Shown: in pieces, positions 48,730 to 59,789 of the stretch
How the letters are laid out: the number at the start of each line of letters is the position of its first letter
Position numbering within the stretch: position 1 is the first letter of the stretch
DNA from: Dendrophyllia cribrosa
Lineage: Eukaryota > Cnidaria > Anthozoa > Scleractinia > Dendrophylliidae
Direction: 5' to 3'
Length of the DNA stretch: 64,000 bases
NCBI GenBank assembly: GCA_024195265.1
Contig: JAJLRJ010000004.1
Location: 31,058,785-31,122,784 of the forward strand
Made by a program: the position numbers and the translations under genes
The notes under the pieces: generated by a model
Database searches by the model: none
What the model was told of the DNA's origin: nothing
Seen by the model: the letters and a program-made list of their open reading frames with translations, nothing else

Positions 48730-51700
48730 TTGTAGAAATTTTGCAGAGCAAGTGACGCAGATTATCGTCGCTTTATAAGTGGGGGAGATGAATACCTGCG
48801 TGCCCTGTGTATTCCCAAACGGGTATTTCTTGGTCCTGCGGATACTATTGGTTATTAGCTTTTGCTGTGGATATTGTTTAGTGTATTTTGATTATTTTGT
48901 TTTCCGTGTCGAATCATACGCAATACCAAGAAATTACCTAAATTTGTCTTCTCAGATGATTAGCCGAGCCAGTTTTTGGTGTAACTATACTGTTGAAAAA
49001 ACTTTTGAAGGGCTTATAAAGGTGCAAGCAATTTTCTGATTTAAAACAAAAAAGCAATACTAGCTTTAAACCAGGCGACTACCAAAATATCCCCTCCCCT
49101 CTCCCCCCTAGGATAAGCATTACCCGAAATCATCTGTCATCTTATCGAAGCAGCGCAGTGTTTAAAAAATAATGTAGGTTCCATTGACACATAAGCTGAA
49201 GACAATGGTTATCAGATACTTTTGCAGGACTTGATATTTATATATATATAAAATTCGGGTTATGAAACAGTAAGGATGGGCTGTTATCCACACCAAGAAT
49301 TTCGATACCATCGATAATCCGGTATGGTTGAAAAATAACCAAACTAGCGAGAAATATCACTGCTTTAGATTCCTTTCCATACTGCCAACGTGACCACTTG
49401 GCGCGGCAATTCTCCTGCTTTCAAAATGGCGGGCCGGGGATAGAAACCCCTAGAAAAAGACTGCCTAAATACTAAAAAAATCCTGGATTATTTTGTCACG
49501 TAAAACGTGAATATCTTTATTTCATTTGAACAACGGTTTCAAATTGCCAGAAAACAAACATGGCTGTCAATCGATAAAAAGAATCTTGTGTCACGTGACA
49601 AAATACTTTACTCTCCTAGTGCCCAGGGGTTTCTACGACCGCCCCGTCATTTTGGAACGAGGTTGCGCAGAGACAACACAGAGACTGCGTTCTTTTTTTG
49701 GTCTGCGCCCCACCAAGAGCAGAGACTTTTTCTGACCTGTTTCTGTATATCTTGCTGATGCAACCGTCAGAAATTGCGTTCTTGGCTGGTTTTGACCTGA
49801 AGTCTACCTCACGATATGAGGCCCGAGTGATGACGTCATAATGTCAAAAATACAATGCCAAATATCGGTAAATATCGTACTCGTGTCGTATCGATTTGAA
49901 CTGAAAAGCGGTATCGGTCCATCCTTAAAAACAGATTGTTGTGATCAGGCAATATAACGCAGAAATAGGAAATGTACCAACCTTTGGTTCACGCAAATAT
50001 TCTTGGTAAGTTTCAAAGAATTTGTGCATGCGAAGCCTATCCTCGTCTACTCTCCTGTATTTGTATCAAATCAAGCGAGGCTTTCTTATTTAAGCGCAAG
50101 ATTTATAACGTATTTAAAGGTATAAACTTTCCTTACTAGCGAACATGGTACCTATTTAAAATGTATCTTAATCGTTGGCAAATTTAATTCGTCTTTACAT
50201 AAATGAATTTCCTAAACTTCGACCATTTTTTATAACTGAATATCGCAATTTTAAAAGGCCATAATAAAGAAGTTTGCTAGTCATTTGAGGTTGGTTGTTG
50301 GCTAGGGTGGAGATGAAAGCACCTCCTTCCCCCACCTCCCTCCCCCTTCCCCATCTCATAAATGTCTGTTGATTTTGTTTGTAGCGGAGCTCTGGCGGGC
50401 CCAAAGGCCCGCTGCGGAGCCAATACTCCTAGAACTAAACCTATGCCCATCATTTTTCATGGTCATGGCTAGCGGAATGTTTCGCGGGCGAGTGTGTGTG
50501 CCACCCGCTCGTGTTGAACAGGGCTAGCTCGTGGGCGCGTATGACGTCGCAAAACATGCGCGTACGACGTCACGCGCGGTTACACGGCTGAATGTCACGT
50601 CAGCTGGGAAAACACTGTTTTGCTGTGTTTACTAAGCGGAGAAAACCGTTTAAATTAAAGTCGTTATTTCCCTGAATTTTTCGCGGTTTGCTACTCAAGA
50701 CAGGGATACTAACTAGAAATACGTGTCTCGCAGAACCTCGCGAAGCTCGGGGGAGGATGCACTGCAAAATTTTAGCGATGTGGGAAAGATAATTTCTAAT
50801 TTGACTAGAGAGGTTGGGTTGCATGCCGGCAATGGCCCCAAATTTAAAGTTGAGACATTCTTGTTCCCAGTCGCTTCGATTTAACTTGTACTTAGTGCCC
50901 TGTCTTCCTAAATTATAATAAATGGGAACTGGTACTGGTCAGTTTTGGGTTTTGAGCTGTGGGTCACTGTAACTGCTATGGGACTGGGTTTCAAAAGATC
51001 CTAGGGCCCTTCTTTCCACCCCCCCCCCCCCCCCCCCCCAACCTATGTTCATTAATTTTTGTTAGAAAAAAAAAATTGGTCTGAAGGTGGATGTATAGTA
51101 TTGTTGTGGACATGGGTCCAGGACAATATGCAGTGGTGTTCTGTTTATTTTGATTGGGTGAGAGTTAGTTTATCAGGAATACAGGTAACTTCTGCTGTCT
51201 TGATTAAATTTCCTTTTTGAAGCTTGTGAATGCTATCTCCCAAAATTAACCTGTTCCCTTTACATACTGCTGTAGCTGTTGTTCTATATACTATGTATCA
51301 AATAATTGCTAATCCAATTCGCTATTCGCTTGAATGGTTGAGATTGCAGGAGTTAATACTATATTTTGGATACAGGTCAAGAGAATTACGAAATTGATTA
51401 CAAAAGTTAAACATGAATATTCAAGATGATGCAACAGATTCTCTGCAAATATCATAAGCAATGTATAGAGACCAGGATGGAGAATTCGTAGGTTAAGACC
51501 AGGACTTAGGTCTTCATGACAAGTTAACCCCTTTAAAAATCTCAAAATCAAAATTAATTTGTAGATGTACATTCTCCTTACTGGTGTCAATACAGTTCAC
51601 ATAGGCATATAATTACAGTGAATTTGTATTCAATTTCCACAGACAACTCATGTTAAAAGTGATCAGGTTCTTAATTTGCATAATCTATGTACTTGTTCGT

Positions 51701-52220
51701 ACACTGATATTGTGAGGAGATTTGAGATACTGATCACCATTCCAATAATAAATGTGAAGCAGTAATGTTGATGTGTCATGTGTTTATCTATACAGTTGCT
51801 ACACATTAGCTGGTCATAATTGCTAACAGAAAATTGTTTTTTCCTTACAAAATCAAAATTGTAGGCAGAAATTCTCCTTACTAAACCATTTGAATATTAT
51901 TTCTTATATTGAACTATTTTGCAAGGAAAAAAATTTTGAAATGGGTCAGGTGTTTGAATAAACCCAAATGGGTCAATACAATTTGATATTACTTGAGAGC
52001 TCCGCTGTTAGGCTAGCATATCTAAATACATTATCATGTAGTTCTAGCATTTGAGTTTGTGGTGTATGAAGCCCTCAAGTCTGATTATTCAAATATTAAA
52101 AAGTTATAAAGAAGTACGTTTTCATTTCCAGTACGTTACAAAACGGAATTTTGACCTTGTTTTATTAATTAATTCAGTCACTGGCAGGAGGAAAGGACTT
52201 ACCATATGAAGCTTTGCCTA
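48730..52220 (+). other. Gene-poor stretch after exon 44
   Basis: No coding frame is convincing. I see a 21-base poly-C run at 51019-51039, a TATATA run near 49242, and a GGCGGGCC/GGCCCGC palindrome at 50392-50413. An 11-bp inverted pair (AGCGGAGCTCT at 50383, AGAGCTCCGCT at 51999) might mark a 1.6-kb element, without further support. Confidence 0.5.
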
Positions 52221-52376
52221 TAGAGCGTTTGCACTTGACGTCATAGCCGCCATATTGGTGTTCCCGTACAAAAGAATTTTAAGTAACTTCCTTTGTTAGA
52301 AACACCAACATGGCTGCCATGGCCTTTGTCATTTGAGTCCCACGGGACTGAAGGTCACGTGAGTGAAAACGCTCTA
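52221..52376. repeat. MITE, GCCGCCATG family, copy 2
   Basis: Ends TAGAGCGTTTGCACTTGACG and TCACGTGAGTGAAAACGCTCTA are roughly inverted. The inside shares ACAAAAGAATTTTAAG and CCATGGCCTTTGTCATTTGA with copy 1. Confidence 0.8.
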
Positions 52377-52729
52377 TTGTTATGGTTAGGATTTTTTAAA
52401 ACAATGCCGCTTTTGTTTCTTTTGTTTTATATTTCAATAGCCGACTTTTTCAATGGTGTATTGTGAAATAGCGTTCGGCCTTTTATCGCGACCGTTTTTG
52501 CACCCAAGGGAGGTCTAGTGGGGAAAACGTTTTGCGAGGACAGGAACCGACAGGGGGTGGATGAGTCACTTGCTCTGGCTGCATTGTCGTCATTGACCGA
52601 GCTCATATGACAAAGCTCTAACTTGACATTGTAAACAAACCTTTTCTTAAACAGACTAGAAGTGCACTTTGGTTTATCTAGCAATTACTCATCTCAGTGG
52701 CTGCCAAAGAGGCTTAGCCGCAAGTAGTC

Positions 52730-52838
52730 TCTTATTTTTCTTCAATTAGTTAGTCGAGTGAGCGAGCGAGCGAGCGCGCGAGCGAACTAGCGGCGAAACC
52801 GCGAGGAACGAGGGCGTCTAATTGGAAGAAAAATAAGA
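52730..52838. repeat. Fold-back with GAGCGAGC core
   Basis: CTTATTTTTCTTCAATTAG pairs with CTAATTGGAAGAAAAATAAG. The centre is a GAGCGAGCGAGCGCGCGAGC microsatellite. Confidence 0.75.
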
Positions 52839-52983
52839 ATTAGGGGGCAGTGAAAATGTTCGAAACTTTGGGCCCTAATTTTTTTTGTGGGATCCACGGA
52901 TCCATCCCATAATTCCGCCACTGAGTGTAACTGGCATTTTTAACAAAAATCTAAATTGCCGTTCTTGAATTCTTGAAATACAG

Positions 52984-53052
52984 GTTACACCAGCAGCTGT
53001 TAATAAAAGTTATCAGAACAAAAGAGATGATGACATAAATTTGGAAAAGCAG
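52984..53052 (+). CDS. Possible downstream exon of the spectrin-repeat gene
   Basis: An acceptor (TTGAAATACAG) and a donor (GTAAGA) enclose 69 nt open in phase 0 (VTPAAVNKSYQNKRDDD, ending NLEKQ). The phase fits exon 44 if the GTATTT donor at 48718 is used. It is short, so chance is possible; I find no convincing partner exon to its right. Confidence 0.3.
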
Positions 53053-54153
53053 GTAAGATAAATTAAAGCTGAAGTATGGACTTCTCTGCTGTGTCGTGCA
53101 GAACCGGGTTTCTTCAAACATTCAATTCACCGGCTATGGTTTTCCTGAGAGGTTACAAATCTGTTGAAGTTTGTCCTCGTGGCCGCTTTGGTCTAACATC
53201 AGCCCGCCGTTTGTAAAATTTTCGAATTTTCGATGCAAATGTAGTAAAAGGACTCCTTCATGATTCTCAACCACATATCTTCGTGTAAGGCTTTCATGGA
53301 CAGCACATAAGTCAACAGACTTGTCAATAGAATTGTTGAGTATATTGCTTGGTAGCCTCTAGGGCGAATCATAACCGCCAATTATGATCAGTTGTCAGGT
53401 GGCTTTTTTCACCAATAGTTATCCGACCCCCTCGCACAGGCGCGCACAGTCACGGGAAAATCAAAATACGGTCTAGCATGAGATCATTGCGGAGAATTAA
53501 TATTGAGAATTGCCATTTTTTTTTTATTTCCAAGCATCGTTTCTTGTAGCCTGTGCGCAAATGTATCCGATTTCCTTGCTCCCCGCGGAAAACGGACGTG
53601 CTCCGTTTTCCGCGGGGAGCAAGGAAATCGGATACGTTTGCGCGAATTTTCAGTTTTACGGCGATTCATCAAAATAAGCAAATTGCTGTTAAGATTTCAA
53701 ACGAAAAAAATGGCAGATGAAAAATATGGCACTTGAAATTGGTATGAGCAAAAGTACGTCTGGCTGTGATAAAATAAATTTTGGTTGCAGTTATCAGAAA
53801 TTTTTTTGGTACCTAGGATTGCTTCAAGTGGATACATATACGATACGATACGATATAAGGCGGTTGTTCCCGCCTCGTTAAGAAACTGTCAATATTTTTT
53901 CACAGTCCTTGTCCTTAAAATAAGCCTGAGAATGCGTTTATTTACTGTCTCTAGTTTCTCAGTATTGCGAATGCCACAGAGCCGTTACAAAGTACAAGTG
54001 GAAAGAAGTTTGCGAAAATTCATCATGACCTTGAAATGATTTATTTATCTTTCTACAGTTCTACAGACACATTTTAGTGACATTTTTAACTCCCCGTTCT
54101 ATAAGGGATGTCGACTGGATTCCCACTCAGAGTTTCCCCTTAATACGCTTTAA
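53053..54153 (+). other. Intergenic stretch between the two genes
   Basis: Apart from the palindrome at 53555-53643 and a CGATACGATACGATA run near 53841 I see nothing. Confidence 0.5.
53555..53643. repeat. Near-perfect 89-bp palindrome
   Basis: Arms of about 42 bases (GCGCAAATGTATCCGATTTC...CGCGGAAAACGGA and its inverse) around a CGTGC loop, with one mismatch seen. Confidence 0.9.
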
Positions 54154-54159
54154 TTTATT
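54154..54159 (-). promoter_or_regulatory. Polyadenylation signal of the Tudor-like gene
   Basis: The - strand reads AATAAA 72 nt after the TAA stop at 54231, in an AT-rich 3' UTR. Position and sequence fit a standard animal signal. Confidence 0.55.
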
Positions 54160-54230
54160 TTAACTTTCTATTTCACATTTGACATCCTTGATGCACCTAC
54201 GACTTAACGTATACTGCGAGTGCGTCCAAA

Positions 54231-54592
54231 TTACTCACTACATGGAATAATGCGAATCTGGTGGAAATCCTGGACTCGTCTGTCTCCGTCATCAAACAAC
54301 ACGTCATAAACAGCTTTCTGATAACAATCAGTACTGCCAGTAACCTTCTTGGCCTTCACTACACCAGGGTAGTACCGAGTCTTTCCTGGCCAATATCCAA
54401 TGACACGCTGACCGAGGTGGATGTCATAGTAACAAGGAAGCTGGTCAAGTATCACTGCTTTGCAGTCATCCTTTTGCAGAGTGATAGTATCTCCATCATC
54501 ATATCTGATGAACACGGTTGTAGAGGTGACACTTTTGACGAACCCGCGATAGTAAAGTCCATTTGTCCAGCGTGCAAACACTCGGGCTCCCA
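54231..54592 (-). CDS. Tudor-like domain protein, terminal exon
   Basis: Read on the - strand, acceptor TTTGTTCATTTCAG leads into VGARVFARWTNGLYYRG and then IRYDDGDTITL. A second unit follows, LGQRVIGYWPGKTRYYPG and YDVLFDDGDRRV, ending RIIPCSE before TAA at 54231. These are two tandem Tudor-like barrels, resembling the DUF4537-type Tudor units of VWA3B-like proteins (family name from memory, moderate confidence). Such folds read methylated ligands or act as scaffolds. The exon enters with two bases of a Val codon (phase 1), matching the donor of the exon at 57240-57569. AATAAA lies 72 nt after the stop. Confidence 0.72.
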
Positions 54593-54943
54593 CTGAAATG
54601 AACAAAGCAAACGAATTAGCTGAGTGATTGATGGGGCTGAGTCAAAGGAGGAGTATTTGGACTGCTATATTAAAGCCAGATCATGACTGCTGTAGTACGG
54701 AAACAAGAAATATGTTTCCGTATTAAGTTCTGTACGAACACTTGGAAAGGGCAATCTGTTAGAATTGTTTGCGTAGATAAAAATAATTTGTAAGCGGCCT
54801 CATTCTTTCTCCTAAATGCCCTACTCATGTTAGAACTCTACTCTACACTGATAAATAAAGAAAGATAGTAAATTTTTAAGGTCAGTAATGACATGAGGAA
54901 GATGTAATGTTAGCTTACCATGAATCTCCCGTAGCTCAGTAAA
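54593..54943 (-). other. Intron of the Tudor-like gene, 3' part
   Basis: No repeat is recognised except the tRNA-like head CCGTAGCTCAGT (54929-54940) at its end. Confidence 0.5.
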
Positions 54944-57075
54944 TAGACAGATTTAGCAAAGACAACGTGACGTGAGATGAGGACGGCGCGCGCACAAGAA
55001 ATGACAGATTAAGACTGGGTCGACAACGCCGTCGCGTTGCGGATAAAAGGGATTTAGCAAGCTGAAAACAAGACGGACAGCGACATCGATTATGTTCTTG
55101 AATTCGATTTGTTTTCCGAACAATCCACTGTCTCCATTACGTGTCGTTTTAGTCTGTTAATAGATAAATGGAAAAGAGAAATATAAAAGAAATAAAATTA
55201 TGTTATTAATTTCACACGAAAGACAACAGTCCTCAGACTTTGAAATGAGCTGTTGTAGAACGTTGTCCGTTTGGTAAGTCAGTCTTTCCCTATTCTAAGT
55301 TTGGGCGCTTTGACATCGACAATTGGGAAGATGTCGAATGTCGCACTGACGATCTGCAGTTGCTTTTTGATAATTTGCAAATCCCACAGGATATCATCTG
55401 TTCACATCGACACCGACTTGAAAACTAGGACATGAATTTTTATTAAACTGATGTCTTACAGCTCGGGCATTGACGCAGAACTGTGGCGAACTGTTCAATT
55501 TGCTTGCCACACCCTGCCATGCATTGCCCATTTCCCTGCCTCCGGGTTTACTGATGAACAATCCCCGCCACTTCCTTTAACATGACAAAGTCTTTTTCCT
55601 CAGTCCACACCATCACTTACCTAGAGCAGAACGAAAATACCAAATGTTAATAAATTACTACACCTTTTTCAGATAACGAAAACAAAAAATGAGTTTTCCA
55701 CGATTTTTGATCATAGTACCATATTAAGTGAGCTTATAATATTTTATTTGTATTGTAACTTAAAACTATCTTCAGATAAGCACTTTGGGTAAACATATTT
55801 GTCATTCTTGTCACTGAAAAGTGACGATCCTAATTTTTATTTTGACAATATTTTTTTCAACATTTATACCATGAACGGCTTATAAGCGCGAGGAAATATT
55901 GTCGATTCCTTTTGGATGCCGTATTAAAGCACACAGAAACGTCACTTTTCACAGTTTGTTTTTCCGCCTTGCTTAAAAAGTCGAGGTTTATAAAAACAAA
56001 AAAAAATTCATACCCGAAGGGTGGTAAAACGTTGTTACCGAGTGTTTATACTTGCGACCCGATCAAATTAAGTATAAATCAAACGAAAGAATGGGCTACA
56101 AATCACAACTACGTACAAGGCTTCTTGGACCTAAAATGGAGAAAATATCAAGGCTGGTGGGGGGTTTCACTTCTACAGCAGTACACATAAACTAATTAAA
56201 ACGTACACAAAAAAATGGGAAAAAGTGAGCGATAAAATTAAGCTCATCACTTCGCGCACTAAAAGTTCTAAAATAACGCTTACTCATCCGTCGCTTTTTG
56301 GACTTCCATTTCCTCCTTCCATTATACACTCAAATCCTTTAAAATAAAAGCAAGATAAATGTAACAGTGAACTTATAAAATCTACATATTAAATGTTTTT
56401 AAGCTTTGGCTAAACTTATGTAAGTAGTTTAATTATAGTGTGCTGTTGTTGAATTTGTTGTTTTGTTGTAATTGGGCTAAAATGAACAACACCGTAATTA
56501 TCCACCGCGATTTTCTATCATATTGTATAAAACCGTAACCGCTAAAAATGCAGAATAAATTCATGCCTTTATTATCTCTCCAGAATAAGCAACTTATCAA
56601 GCAAAACAGCACCATTCTTCCATAAAAAAGTCGAAAAAAAGACTTGACAAGAAAATTAAACTCAAGGAAACAAACACTGACAAAACCGAATCAGTATCAA
56701 CAAGTTTTTGTCGGCTTTTAAAAGTTATAGGCTTTTAGGACACATGAAATATTAAACTAAAATGATCATTTTAGGTAGCCAAATAAATTTTCCTACCTTT
56801 TCCTACCTTTTCAACTCGAAAAAAGCCTTTCCTTGGCAGTAAATCACCCGCGTCGTGATGGCGACGTGAAAACAACCCAAATGCCGTCGTGAACGCGACG
56901 CGACCTTGACCCGAGAACGTGAACGTAAGGACCGGAAGTCGGGTCCAGACTATTCCGCGCGGTGTTGCGTCCTCATTTCACGTCGCGTTGTCTTTGCTAA
57001 ATCTGTCTAATAATTATAAAGCACCTGACCCGGTGGTCATGGGTTCGATTCTTGTCGGGGAAAAATACGTTTTCT
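54925..57075 (+). repeat. tRNA-like SINE split by the TA-flanked transposon
   Basis: CCGTAGCTCAGT (A-box side) lies just left of the transposon, and TATAAAGCACCTGACC...GGGTTCGATTC...TCGGGGA (B-box side) lies just right of it. Removing 54946-57009 makes one tRNA-like unit. Confidence 0.6.
54946..57007. mobile_element. 2.06-kb TA-flanked DNA transposon
   Basis: Ends GACAGATTTAGCAAAGACAACG... and the inverse match over about 41 bp (through GACGTGA.ATGAGGAC, three mismatches). TA flanks both ends (54944-54945, 57008-57009). A 92-codon frame at 55912-56190 has no recognisable domain, and no DDE signature was found, so it is probably non-autonomous. Confidence 0.78.
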
Positions 57076-57239
57076 TTGTCCCACGCCCGTGACATGAACA
57101 ACATTACATCTTTCTCGTTTCACGTAAAATATACCATCAGTTTTATTTATCACCACACATAACGCTTTCGACATTGCTGATCCTAGCGGTACGCTAAATT
57201 TTTAAAGCCCCATTTCCCCCTCCCACCCCACAAACCAAC

Positions 57240-57569
57240 CTTCATGAGCCGAGTTATGCTCCGGGAATATCCTCAGCTGCTTTGCAAGGTAGAAATCTTC
57301 GTCGTTGTCATCAAAGGTGATCTTCAAGCGGTTGTTAGAATTTTTATCAGACACATAACCAATGTGGTATTTATTGCCCCCTTTCCACGTAGCAAGGACG
57401 TGTTGTCCTATCTGCACTTGATTTGGTTCTTTATCAGGGATTACTGCCGAAATGTCCCGGATGCTGTGAGTGATCCTGTCGCCGTCATCAAACAAAACAT
57501 TTACCTGCTCATTTTCGATTGCGCCAACCTTGCCAGCGTAATAAAGATTATTCGTCCACCGGGCAATGA
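57240..57569 (-). CDS. Tudor-like domain protein, internal exon
   Basis: 330 nt, phase 1 to 1. It starts VIARWTNNLYYAGKVG, then NVLFDDGDRITHS. A second unit follows, IGQHVLATWKGGNKYHIG and ITFDDNDEDFY, ending EHNSAHE and one base before the GTTGGT donor. The layout of two Tudor-like units per exon is the same as in the 54231-54592 exon. Its acceptor (CTACATTGAAG) is pyrimidine-poor, so the left boundary could shift. A transposon starts 112 bp upstream on this strand; earlier exons are not visible and may lie beyond 64 kb. Confidence 0.65.
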
Positions 57570-57906
57570 CTTCAATGTAGGATTATTTTTATTACCACTC
57601 CTTTCCAGTTTTAACCTCATCTCTCCCCACTCTCCCCTATACCATTTATTGGCCTTCCGTCTGGTGGGAACATTTCCTTCTAGCCTGTTCCAGGCGTTCA
57701 GATAGTGGTGGAAACCACGCATTGTTGGGGAAGGCGCGAAGAAAAGCGAGCAAAAAAATGCGGGGAGACTGGGGAGAGGAAGCGAGGGAAGGCCTGTAAA
57801 TAAATTTAACAAAAGGTTGTTCCGGTATACCAGATTCTGGTATACCCTCTGATTGGTCAATTATGACACTTTCTGTTAACACTCGAGCACTGATGAGAAA
57901 TGCGAT

Positions 57907-58279
57907 ATGGCGGAGGAAAGACAGCTGTCATCGAGTCACGCTGAGATCAAAATCGTTGTAAACAACGTACTCAGACTTCCCGAATATCGTATCTCTTCGC
58001 GAAGAACAGAAAGATTGCTTGAATAACCTCGTTTCTGGTAGAGATATCTTCACGATACTTCCGACCGGCTTCGGAAAGAGCTTGATCTTTCAGCTCTTTC
58101 CACGGATAATGAAAACAATGAACGGAAAAGATGGTGCCGTTTCGACGATCCTCGTTGTTACGCCACTCGCCGTAGCTATCATGAAAGATCAAGTGGAGCA
58201 ACAGCCAAAGGATTGGAGCAGGAGGAGGGAATGGACGAGGACGCGGCGAAAAACAAATTATTCATCGCTCAAATTGTAA
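57907..58279 (+). pseudogene. RecQ-like helicase fragment, frameshifted
   Basis: An ATG at 57907 opens MAEERQLSSSHAEIKIVV, then the frame is lost. One base over, SLREEQKDCLNNLVSGRD continues into the Walker A motif LPTGFGKSLIFQ, then STILVVTPLAVAIMKDQVEQ. After about 60 residues the sequence stops matching helicase and ends at 58279. The DEAH box and helicase C domain are absent, so it cannot be functional. Confidence 0.75.
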
Positions 58280-58503
58280 ACACATAAATCTTATATAAGC
58301 TTTTTAAACATTTCTTTAAATTCATTTCAGCTTTGAAGGTTTCATTAAGCTTATGTGAATCCAATTTAAGATTTAAGTTAAGCGTATGTTCTGAAATGAA
58401 TTGTTAAGACACAAAGTCTTCTAACGAATGTTTATTTTGGAGATATATATAAGCTTACATGTACTTTCATTTGACGTTTTTTATAAGCTTAAAAGAGAAA
58501 AGT

Positions 58504-58940
58504 TTACTGGACCTTCGCGACTGCTTTGTCTTCGTTGAGATTCATCGAATAATTCATTTCATCAGCCATTGCGTCGTTAATGGGGGCCACTCCAAGCAAA
58601 TTTTGGTCCTCATCAGAGCTTGCAAAAGCGAGAGAACGCGATTTCGCAGTTGTTGTCGTTTCTCTGGCGCTGTCAGCCGTCGGGGCACGTTTCGCTGAGG
58701 GAGTATGTCCTGTCGGCGACCTTGTGTAGGTTTGTCGCTTCCCCGCTCTCTGCGATTCACCAGTATCCCCCGAAAATAATTTAGACTGAAATGTTGGCAT
58801 GAGGTTTTGCCAATGTTCTGGCACAGGTAAGGCAGCTAACATCAGATTTCTGTTCACTTTTATCCAGCTCGTGGCCTAACGAGCGAGCAATGTCGGCCAA
58901 CACCAAACTCTCCGCTCCAGACTATCCAACAATATCCTTA
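58504..58940 (-). pseudogene. Broken transposon-borne ORF with Cys pair
   Basis: On the - strand, SLVLADIARSLGHELDKSEQ and SCLTCARTLAKPH are followed by a frameshift into KRQTYTRSPTGHTPSAKRAP and SLAFASSDEDQN. The Cys-x-x-Cys and the Ser/Thr/Pro-Lys tail look like a nuclear or DNA-binding accessory protein. I do not recognise the family. Confidence 0.45.
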
Positions 58941-59789
58941 TTTTTAACTACACTAAAAAGTGACACGCGAAACTTTGGTTCCTGAACACTTCACATTTTT
59001 TGGCAAAACCTACAACACGTTGAAGGATGGACTGACAATTCGTTTGCAGAAGAACGTACACAACGATCAGACATCGAAACGCATACCGAGATATGAGATA
59101 TAGGAGAATTTGCCAACGTGGATCTTGAAAGTGTTAATTTTCCCGGGAAATCTAATCCCGGGAAATCTAATCCGGTTGTAATTGACATATGATTGACAAC
59201 TGAGTTGGCGGTCTAAAAGTGGGCGGAAGGACCTTTTGTTGAGTTTGTTTACAGGCGTTCCCTCGTCTCCCCGCATTTGTTTCGTTCGCTTTTCTTCGCG
59301 TCTTCCCCAACTACTATTCGCGCTTTCCTCACTATCTGTGAACGCCTGGAACAGGCTAATTTCCCTCTTGTTCTCAGTTAGTACTTTACATTATACGCTA
59401 AATTGTCTGAATAAAACGGCTCCCTTTGACACAGTTTTAAAAGACCACTTAACAAAACCTGACAAATTCTATGAGGCAGAATGTAAAGAGCTTCACCGCG
59501 CCGGCTACAAGTCCCCTAAAACGCCTTTCATATAAGCACATTGTTTACAATTACGATTGTGAGAGAGCGGTTAATCGTATATTGTTGAGTCAGACAAAGA
59601 TTAACCGTTTCCGCTTCTCACTTTCATGACCAGCATTATGACATGTCGTTTGTATAGAAAACAACAGGATCCTAAAGATGCTCCTGTCATTTGAGAGAAA
59701 TAGAGCATTTATGAATGCACAAATAACAAACCTTAGCTGTTGTCTCCAACACAGAAAGAAAAACACCAAAGAGTCCCTTATTTAACATG

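Larger units (their letters stand above)
57681..59358. mobile_element. DNA transposon with RecQ-like gene remnant
   Basis: TAGCCTGTTCCAGGCGTTC at the left and the inverse at the right begin terminal inverted repeats of roughly 110-130 bp (also sharing GGCGCGAAGAAAAGCGA-type, ATGCGGGGAGAC and CAACAAAAGGT blocks). It contains a helicase fragment (+) and a second broken frame (-). Helicase-carrying TIR elements are known (for example in the Academ superfamily); assignment here is a guess. Confidence 0.75.

Noticed and set aside
54261..54596. + strand frame opposite the Tudor-like exon
   Set aside because: Antisense shadow; the - strand shows domain motifs, splice sites and a polyadenylation signal.
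57244..57705. + strand frame of 153 codons opposite the internal Tudor-like exon
   Set aside because: Antisense shadow crossing the transposon boundary.
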